Part shown: positions 1-5,022 of the stretch, piece after piece
How the letters are laid out: every line of letters begins with the position of its first letter
Numbering within the stretch: position 1 is the stretch's first letter
NCBI GenBank assembly: GCA_000695745.1
Contig: ASHK01000080.1
Span: forward strand, 1-5,022
DNA length: 5,022 nucleotides
Origin: Vibrio madracius
Lineage (GTDB): Bacteria > Pseudomonadota > Gammaproteobacteria > Enterobacterales > Vibrionaceae
Reading direction: 5' to 3'
Made by a program: the position numbers and the translations under genes
Notes under the pieces: model-generated
What the model was told of the DNA's origin: nothing
Database searches by the model: none
The model's input: only the letters and a program-made list of their open reading frames with translations

Positions 1-365
1 ACCAAATTTTCGGTATCAACGCCTCTTATACTTGGAATCAAGACAATACCTTTGTTCCGATTTTTGATGAACAAGTCGACTATAAAACTCGTTCACTTAA
101 AGTAGACACTGACATCGGTTATGCATTCGATGTAGGGCAAGCTTGGGTCAAGCCTTATGGAGTCGTTGGCCTCGCTTTCGTGAGCGATGAAGCGAACACT
201 ACAGATTCAGGAAAAATCTCCGGTAATGATACGAGTGTCTATTTAGGCATTGGCGTAAGAACACAATTGGATATGGGGCTATACGCCGATCTGCGTTACG
301 ACTTACCTACTTTTGATGACCTTGACGCAGACTACCTATCATTCACGGTCGGTTACAAATTCTAA
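1..365 (+). CDS. Outer-membrane beta-barrel protein, C-terminal part (5' end outside window)
   Basis: The frame is open from the first complete codon at position 3 to a TAA at 363-365, giving the last 120 residues of a longer protein. An internal GTG at 180 is not a credible start, because the same pattern continues upstream of it. The sequence shows short stretches of alternating polar and apolar residues separated by acidic or Asn/Gly-rich turns, as in transmembrane beta strands with loops. It ends in YLSFTVGYKF. A final strand with a C-terminal Phe is the usual signal read by the BAM machinery, so the protein should sit in the outer membrane. The strand pairs and loop sizes suggest a small barrel of the porin-like or autotransporter-barrel type, but the exact family and any substrate cannot be told from this fragment. 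A hairpin terminator lies 35 bp after the stop, so it is probably the last gene of its transcript. Confidence 0.8.
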   Translation, partial: QIFGINASYTWNQDNTFVPIFDEQVDYKTRSLKVDTDIGYAFDVGQAWVKPYGVVGLAFVSDEANTTDSGKISGNDTSVYLGIGVRTQLDMGLYADLRYDLPTFDDLDADYLSFTVGYKF

Positions 366-400
366 CCTATTAAATAACAGTCAGTTAAGCCACTTATCTC

Positions 401-428
401 AAGCCAATGTGGTCTCACATTGGCTTTT
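401..428 (+). terminator. Rho-independent terminator after the beta-barrel gene
   Basis: An 11-bp perfect stem (AAGCCAATGTG at 401-411 with CACATTGGCTT at 416-426) closes a 4-nt loop, GTCT. The stem ends in a short T run (425-428). The T run is only four long, so termination may be partial. On the minus strand no T run follows, so the element acts rightward. Confidence 0.75.
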
Positions 429-463
429 GACGTACTTCTAACTTGGAGAGTGCTACCATTTCC

Positions 464-1468
464 ATGCCATTCACAAAACAGAGTAACCCTGTGGCTAAAA
501 ACCGCTTTGCAAACCTCGACCTAAATCTTCTTCGCGTGTTCAAAGTACTCTACGAAGAGAAAAATATGCGCAAAGCGGCGCAAAGACTGTATGTCTCTCA
601 ACCGGCCGTCAGTCAGTCCCTGCAAAAACTTCGTCATCAATTCGATGACCCATTATTCGTTAAAGTGAAATCAGGTTTATCTCCAACGCCATTTTCTGAG
701 CAGCTATCCAACTCGTTGCTGCCGCTACTTTACGATATTGAGAACATCGTCAATGACACTGATGTCTTTGACCCTACTCAGCTAGACCAAGACATTACGA
801 TTGCACTCTCCTCAAATTTTGTGTTCTCTATTTCCGGTGAGTTATACCGCTATTTTCGTGAACATGCTCCAGGCCTAAAAATCCATATCGCCTCATGGAA
901 TGATCAAACCGTACCGGCTATCGAGAAAGGAGAAATATTATTGGGTATTAATGCAGAGTTAACCGATAGCTACCCTTTTATGGAAAAAAGGACCATTGGG
1001 GATATTGATGCCTGCCTGCTAGTTAGAAAGGAGCACCCAATTACGAGACAAAAGGTCACGGTTGAATCTATGTCAAAGTATCCGTTAGCAAGGCTCATCG
1101 TTAGTAACTACAGCAAGTACACCAGTCCGACCGTTGAAATATTTAAACGGTTAGGGTATCCACTTGAAATAGGATTTAGTTCTGAATACCCAGTTGCTCT
1201 TATCGATGTTGTACAGCAATCAGACATGTTTATGGGAACAACAAATTGCTTCCCAATACATAATTACCCCAACTTGGTCATGTTAAGTCCTGACCAAGTG
1301 TTACCAGAAGCACAGTACCCTGCACTGTCCTATTTCCACACTCGCCACCAAAATAGTGCATTGATCAATTGGCTTAATGACTCAATTACCCAGATTTTTC
1401 AGCAGCGTAAGACTGAAAATGCCAATCACCACTTAGCATCGGTTAACAATTGGCAAGAAACAAGCTAA
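464..1468 (+). CDS. LysR-family transcriptional regulator
   Basis: A cytoplasmic DNA-binding regulator of 334 residues if it starts at ATG 464; typical LysR regulators are about 300. The N-terminus holds the winged helix-turn-helix of the family (about residues 34-59 from this start): NMRKAAQRLYVSQPAVSQSL, then QKLRHQFDDPLFVK. The rest (from about residue 90) fits the periplasmic-binding-protein-like effector domain. The long LDLNLLRVF lead resembles the LeuO/NodD-like branch; that placement is inference. The start is uncertain. TTG 443 has no ribosome site in front of it. ATG 464 has GGAGAG at 445-450, somewhat far away (13 nt). GTG 491 would trim the protein to just before the conserved domain. 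The target genes cannot be inferred: the upstream gene points the same way rather than diverging, as LysR targets often do. The 3' end overlaps the opposing tetR gene by 26 bp. Confidence 0.9.
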   Translation: MPFTKQSNPVAKNRFANLDLNLLRVFKVLYEEKNMRKAAQRLYVSQPAVSQSLQKLRHQFDDPLFVKVKSGLSPTPFSEQLSNSLLPLLYDIENIVNDTDVFDPTQLDQDITIALSSNFVFSISGELYRYFREHAPGLKIHIASWNDQTVPAIEKGEILLGINAELTDSYPFMEKRTIGDIDACLLVRKEHPITRQKVTVESMSKYPLARLIVSNYSKYTSPTVEIFKRLGYPLEIGFSSEYPVALIDVVQQSDMFMGTTNCFPIHNYPNLVMLSPDQVLPEAQYPALSYFHTRHQNSALINWLNDSITQIFQQRKTENANHHLASVNNWQETS

Positions 1469-2036
1469 CGCACTCTTCTATGTATTGTTTACGCTGTGCT
1501 TCGGTTTGCGTGCTATCTTCACCCAAAAATGCCCAATAGGTGGCTTTGCCGTGAAACATCAACAACAGCTGCATCGCCGCATTTTCCGAATGATTTGGGA
1601 GACAAATCGTGCCTTTTTCGTGGTGGCGTTGAAGGTAGTTAGCCAGAACATGTAGCGTCTTTTCGGGTCCAGACTTGAGATAAAGCGCAGAGATTTTAGG
1701 ATGCGACTGGACCTGACCAACAGCATTTCGAAACGTTTGCAGTACTTGGTCCTCAAGATGCATGTTTTGAAAGCGTACGCCAAATTCCACCAACGTTGAT
1801 TTAATCGGGCTCTCCAAGCTGAGCGTCGATTCATCGATCGCCCGCTGCTCACATCGATATTGAATGCAGGTTTCGAATAGCTGGTCTTTCGTTTTGAAAT
1901 GAGAATAGACGGTTTGCTTTGAGACATCGGCCAGTTTGGCGATTTGATCCATACTCACCTTATAGCCGTGCTGACAAAACAGCTGACCCGCCGCTTTCAA
2001 TATTTGCAGTCTCTTCTGCTCACTTTTGTGGATCAT
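1443..2036 (-). CDS. TetR/AcrR-family repressor, probable regulator of the adjacent RND efflux operon
   Basis: A 197-residue protein from ATG (2034-2036), the normal TetR size. Residues 8-54 form the TetR DNA-binding domain: a first helix (KRLQILKAAGQLFCQHGY), then a helix-turn-helix at about 28-47 with SMDQIAKLADVSKQTVYSHF, followed by KTKDQLF. The C-terminal helical part, with FRNAVGQVQSHPKISALYLK and a GPEKTLHVLANYL stretch, resembles the AefR-like ligand/dimer domain; this is inference. The frame extends upstream to a TTG at 2072, and a GTG lies at 2040-2042. I chose the ATG because the conserved domain begins just after it, although no strong ribosome site is visible; an AAGG at 2057-2060 is distant. 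The gene diverges from the adaptor-permease operon across a palindromic operator, the classic layout for a self-regulating efflux repressor. The ligand is unknown. Its 3' end overlaps the LysR gene. Confidence 0.9.
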   Translation of the reverse strand: MIHKSEQKRLQILKAAGQLFCQHGYKVSMDQIAKLADVSKQTVYSHFKTKDQLFETCIQYRCEQRAIDESTLSLESPIKSTLVEFGVRFQNMHLEDQVLQTFRNAVGQVQSHPKISALYLKSGPEKTLHVLANYLQRHHEKGTICLPNHSENAAMQLLLMFHGKATYWAFLGEDSTQTEAQRKQYIEECVSLFLANC

Positions 2037-2079
2037 GCTCACAATACCGTTAGCAACCTTTTGAATAACCAATAATTAA

Positions 2080-2112
2080 CACAATCAAACTAGACAGTCC
2101 AGTTTGATTGTG
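2080..2112. promoter_or_regulatory. Palindromic operator, probable TetR-family binding site
   Basis: ACAATCAAACTAGAC (2081-2095) and GTCCAGTTTGATTGT (2097-2111) are inverted copies matching at 14 of 15 positions around a single central base at 2096. The outer pair at 2080/2112 also matches. The palindrome lies between the divergent tetR and adaptor genes and covers the likely -35 regions of both, so a bound repressor dimer, or pair of dimers, would block both promoters. That this TetR protein binds it is inferred from position; the symmetry is directly seen. Confidence 0.8.
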
Positions 2113-2120
2113 ATTATTCT
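2091..2120 (+). promoter_or_regulatory. Candidate promoter of the adaptor-permease operon
   Basis: TAGACA at 2091-2096 matches the -35 consensus at 5 of 6 positions, and TATTCT at 2115-2120 matches the -10 consensus at 4 of 6, with an 18-bp spacer. The -35 lies at the centre of the palindromic operator. Transcription would begin near 2126-2128, giving a leader of about 25 nt with the ribosome site at 2144-2147. The match is moderate and unconfirmed. Confidence 0.45.
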
Positions 2121-2143
2121 ATGACCAATTAAGTGTGTTTTAT

Positions 2144-2147
2144 AGGA
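2144..2147 (+). promoter_or_regulatory. Ribosome binding site deciding the adaptor start
   Basis: AGGA at 2144-2147 stands 5 nt before ATG 2153 and 8 nt before ATG 2156. This favours either of these over the upstream GTG at 2135, or over the ATG at 2147 that overlaps the site itself. Confidence 0.6.
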
Positions 2148-2152
2148 TGTTA

Positions 2153-3235
2153 ATGATGCAAATAGGGCAATTAATCACAAAAGCATCAGCACTAACCCTT
2201 CTGATTTTGCTACAAGGTTGTCAAAAATCAGAACAACAAGAAGTGAAAGCCGTCGAACCTCTGACCGTTTCTACCACGAAAATTAGCTTAAGCCCTTCAT
2301 ACAAGGTTCAAAGAGAATATGTTGGTACGGTGAAATCCGGCCAACAAGCGAATCTTGGCTTTGAATTGTCGGGCAAAGTAGAGGCGTTATATGTCGATGT
2401 GGGTGATGTGGTAGAAAAAGGCGCACCACTGATTAAGCTTGATACCGACTTATTGGCTACCGAAGCAAACCAGCTAAAGGCGCAAAACAATGAAGTGCGC
2501 GCTCAGCTAAAGCTCGTTAAAGCCAACCTAAAACGTCAACAGTCTCTTAAATCGAAAGGCTTCAGCGCAGAAGCGGAAATCGACGCTCTCACAAGTCAAG
2601 AAGGGGTATTGCAAGCCAATCTTGTACGGTTGCAAGCAGCATGGAACGCAAATAAGCTCAAACAAGAAAAGTCGACGATACGTGCTCCCTATTCAGGCGT
2701 CATCGCTAAGCGACATGTCTCTCTTGGCGATGTTGTCAACGTTGGCACCCCCACCTTAGTATTGCTCGCTAGTGCCGGGAAAGAGGCCTTTATCGGTATA
2801 CCATCTCAACAGCTTGAGCGCGTTACTCAATTGGCTTCTCCTCACGTACGGGTTTCCAATACTCATTATGACGTCACACTTCTCAATCCTGGAGCGATGG
2901 TCGATACTAAATCACGCAGTGTATCACTTCGTTATCAATTCCCTGAAAATGCGCCGGTTTTAGAGGGAGAGCTCGCCTATCTGGCATTCGAGCAAACGAT
3001 GGATGAATCTGGCTACTGGGTGCCACTCACTGCTCTGATTGATGGTTTACGGGGAGTGTGGAATGTGTATGTCATTGGGACCGACAATAAGGTGGAACGC
3101 CGCAGTGTTAACGTATTATATGCCGATAGCGAGCGCGCCTTTATCAATGGCTCCCTTGCCAATGGCGAGTCCATTATTGCCAGCGGCTTACATCGTGTGG
3201 TTCCCGGACAACCTGTACTAACAAGCGCTCAATAG
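2153..3235 (+). CDS. RND efflux periplasmic adaptor (membrane fusion) lipoprotein
   Basis: A 360-residue adaptor that would bridge the inner-membrane RND permease and an outer-membrane channel. Numbering from ATG 2153, a hydrophobic signal peptide ends in the lipobox LLQGC, with the lipid-modified Cys at 23; the next residue is Gln, so outer-face inner-membrane retention is expected. A split biotinyl-lipoyl domain follows: first half around 64-95 (FELSGKVEALYVDVGDVVEK), second half around 172-205 (IRAPYSGVIAKRHVSLGDVV). Between them lies a coiled-coil hairpin (about 98-170) rich in Lys, Gln, Ala and Leu. Its tip keeps the Arg, Leu and Asp spacing of the AcrA channel-docking motif (R128, L132, D144), with the Ser shifted by one place. 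Beta-barrel and membrane-proximal domains fill the C-terminus (YWVPLTALIDGLRGVWNVYV). Length and domain order are normal and the gene appears intact. The permease starts 8 bp after its TAG. The symbol is left blank because several Vibrio pumps share this layout. Confidence 0.92.
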   Translation: MMQIGQLITKASALTLLILLQGCQKSEQQEVKAVEPLTVSTTKISLSPSYKVQREYVGTVKSGQQANLGFELSGKVEALYVDVGDVVEKGAPLIKLDTDLLATEANQLKAQNNEVRAQLKLVKANLKRQQSLKSKGFSAEAEIDALTSQEGVLQANLVRLQAAWNANKLKQEKSTIRAPYSGVIAKRHVSLGDVVNVGTPTLVLLASAGKEAFIGIPSQQLERVTQLASPHVRVSNTHYDVTLLNPGAMVDTKSRSVSLRYQFPENAPVLEGELAYLAFEQTMDESGYWVPLTALIDGLRGVWNVYVIGTDNKVERRSVNVLYADSERAFINGSLANGESIIASGLHRVVPGQPVLTSAQ

Positions 3236-3239
3236 GTGG
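3234..3239 (+). promoter_or_regulatory. Ribosome binding site of the permease gene, overlapping the adaptor stop
   Basis: AGGTGG begins inside the adaptor's TAG stop (3233-3235) and ends 4 nt before ATG 3244. The two genes are therefore almost certainly cotranscribed, and translation is probably coupled. Confidence 0.7.
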
Positions 3240-3243
3240 TGGT

Positions 3244-5022
3244 ATGAAAGCCGTTCAAATCATCACCAACACTCGGTTACTCATTTTAATGACCGCCTTA
3301 TTGATCGTAAGCGGGCTGGCGGCGTTTTCGTCGTTACCAAGAGCAGAAGATCCCATTATCAGCAATCGTTTTGCCAATGTAACGACGAGTTTTCCGGGCG
3401 CAAGTGCTGAGCGGGTCGAAACCTTGGTTACTGAAGTGGTTGAAAACAAACTGAGAGAGCTAAGTGAAGTTAAACTGTTAAGCTCAACATCCAGACCAGG
3501 CATCTCCATCGTCACGATTGAGCTAAAGGACGACATCACTGAGCCAGAGCCAGTCTGGTCTAAAGCAAGAGACAAGCTGTCTGACATTATCACTGTTTTA
3601 CCAAAAGGTTCAGGTGCTCCTGATTTAGATAGTGACCATACCTACGCCTTTACCATCATTTCCGCTCTGACTTGGGATGGCCCTGGTGACATCGATATTC
3701 TGACATTAGGGCGCTATGCTAAAGAATTGGCGAAAAGGCTCCGAACCTTATCAGGTACTGAGTTTGTCGATGAATACGGAATGCCAAAGGAAGAGATGCA
3801 AGTTAACCTGCGTACCGCTGACACCGCGGCGTTTGGCCATTCTAGTATCAACATTGGTGATAGCCTAACCGGCGCAGACGCGAAAAACTCCGCAGGACAA
3901 CTGGTCAGCGATTTTGCCCGCTTTGGTCTAGAAATTGAGTCAGAGCTGGATTCCATCGAACGTATCAAACAAGTGCCATTAATGGTTGACGATAATGGTC
4001 ATATTATTCGATTGGAAGATATTGCCAGCGTCACTCGCCGCGCTAGGACACCTGAAAATGAAATGGCACTCATTGATGGTGAGCCCGGCGTTATTGTCGC
4101 AGCAAGGATGGCGCCTGAGCTAAGAGTTGATCAGTGGACGGCGAGAGCAATGGACGTCATTGATCGCTTCCAGCAAGAGCTGCCAAGTAACATCAAGGTT
4201 AATGTACTCTTTGATCAGCAAGGCTATACGACGACACGCTTAGTGGCGTTAGGGCAAAGCTTGCTTATCGGATTTAGCCTGATACTGATTGTACTGTTTG
4301 TAACACTAGGCGTGCGAGCGGCAGTTCTTGTGGCGATTGCTTTACCCTTAACATCAATGTTTACCCTATCATTGATGAAAATGACGGGCATCCCAATTAA
4401 CCAAATGTCAGTCACCGGACTTATTGTTGCGCTGGGAATCATGGTGGATAACGCAGTGGTCATGGTGGACACTATCCAAAGTTATCGATTGAAAGGCAAG
4501 CTCGCCTTGAGGCAACCATCAATGCACTATCACATCTGTGGGTACCCTTACTAGGTTCAACACTCACCACCATTCTCGCCTTTGCACCTATTATTTTAAT
4601 GCCCGGTGCTACCGGTGAGTTTGTCGGCGCCATTGCCATCACCGTCTCTTTTTCTCTGGTGGGCTCCTATATCCTCTCGCACACTGTCATTGCGGGATTC
4701 GCGACTATGTTATTACCTAGTCACACATCCGGAGACCATTGGTACAACACTGGGCTTCGCATTCCCGCTTTGACGAACGCTTTTGCCCATTCGGTAAAAC
4801 TGGCGATCAAACATCCTACGATTTCTTTGTTGCTCGTTTTAGCCGTTCCTATCACTGGCTATTGGAGCATGTCTCAGCTGACCGAACAGTTTTTTCCCCC
4901 TTCGGACCGTGACATGTTTGAGGTACAAGTATTCTTGCCACCACAAGCCAGTATTTATGCGACTAAAGCATCGACAGCACGTGTCGATGACATTATTCGC
5001 TCCTATGACGGTGTAGAGCGCG
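3244..5022 (+). pseudogene. RND-family multidrug efflux permease, frameshifted and running off the window
   Basis: Inner-membrane proton/drug antiporter of the AcrB type, usually about 1030 residues. From ATG 3244 the first frame gives 436 residues: TM1 at about 10-30, the conserved SLPRAEDPI and TSFPGASAERVE stretches, a periplasmic porter domain of normal size, then TM2 (about 335-356), TM3 (358-378) and TM4 (388-409) with GIMVDNAVVMVD. After SYRLKGK (to 4500) this frame reads unrelated residues and stops at TAG 4552-4554. Recognisable permease sequence resumes in the -1 frame: ARLEATINALSHLW from 4500, then TM5 with LAFAPIILMPG, TM6, TM7 and the FFPPSDRDMFEVQV start of the second porter domain. 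It stays open to 5022. One missing base therefore separates the halves. The N-terminal product lacks most of the transporter and could not work alone. Family assignment is certain; whether the defect is real or a sequencing error is not known. Substrates cannot be inferred. Confidence 0.88.
4491..4511 (+). other. Frameshift site within the RND permease gene
   Basis: The first frame fits the family through AAA GGC AAG (Lys-Gly-Lys, to 4500). The second fits from GCT CGC CTT GAG (Ala-Arg-Leu-Glu, 4500-4511). Adding one base, for example a third A beside the AA at 4498-4499, restores a continuous Lys-Gly-Lys-Ala-Arg-Leu-Glu. The second frame has a TAA at 4449-4451 and the first a TAG at 4552-4554, so the shift must lie between them. 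Confidence 0.8.

Noticed and set aside
427..459. TTGACG at 427-432 as a -35 for the LysR gene
   Set aside because: The nearest -10-like hexamer, TACCAT at 454-459, is 21 bp away, too far for a standard promoter.
1559..1927. A 122-codon minus-strand frame inside the tetR gene
   Set aside because: It lies wholly within tetR in another frame of the same strand, is rich in Arg and Ser with no recognisable domain, and has no ribosome site. It is a shadow.
2772..3221. Short plus-strand frames inside the adaptor gene
   Set aside because: They overlap conserved adaptor sequence in another frame and show no domain or initiation signal.
4439..4469. Direct repeat TCATGGTGGA at 4439-4448 and 4460-4469
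   Set aside because: It encodes the two Met-Val-Asp parts of the conserved TM4 motif, so protein constraint explains it.
3255..4472. Three minus-strand frames (3255-3593, 3714-3968, 4224-4472) opposite the permease
   Set aside because: They are antisense to conserved permease coding sequence, Ser-rich and without any family resemblance.
4599..5022. Separate translation of the permease C-terminal part from ATG 4599
   Set aside because: No ribosome site precedes it, and starting there would omit part of TM5. It is better read as the downstream half of a broken gene.

Overview
This window looks like ordinary chromosomal DNA of a marine gammaproteobacterium, most likely Vibrio or a close relative. 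That is an inference from the moderately AT-leaning base composition, the style of the proteins, and the familiar Vibrio arrangement of a TetR repressor divergent from an RND efflux operon. No species can be named from the sequence alone. There are no tRNA or rRNA genes, no insertion sequence, no CRISPR array and no prophage-like segment.

Layout. At 1-365 is the 3' end of an outer-membrane beta-barrel protein gene, closed by a clean hairpin terminator at 401-428. At about 464-1468 is a LysR-type regulator on the plus strand. Its end overlaps by 26 bp, tail to tail, the end of a TetR-family repressor gene on the minus strand (1443-2036). A compact intergenic region of about 115 bp (2037-2152) holds a nearly perfect 31-bp palindrome, the probable TetR operator. 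From there an RND efflux operon runs rightward: a lipoprotein periplasmic adaptor (2153-3235), then, 8 bp after its stop, an inner-membrane RND permease starting at 3244 and running off the window. No stretch above 300 bases lacks a gene.

How the genes work together. The TetR protein probably binds the palindrome and represses both its own gene and the adaptor-permease operon until a ligand releases it. Adaptor and permease would join an outer-membrane channel, encoded elsewhere (no TolC-like gene is visible here), to form a proton-driven tripartite exporter. The LysR regulator and the barrel protein show no sequence link to the pump.

The main anomaly is in the permease. The reading frame from 3244 closes at 4554 after 436 codons, just past transmembrane segment 4. 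Clear RND permease sequence (TM5 onward) continues in the -1 frame from about 4509 to the window end. The simplest explanation is a single missing base near 4497-4505, so the gene is either a recent pseudogene or carries an assembly error. I found no convincing new biological system here.
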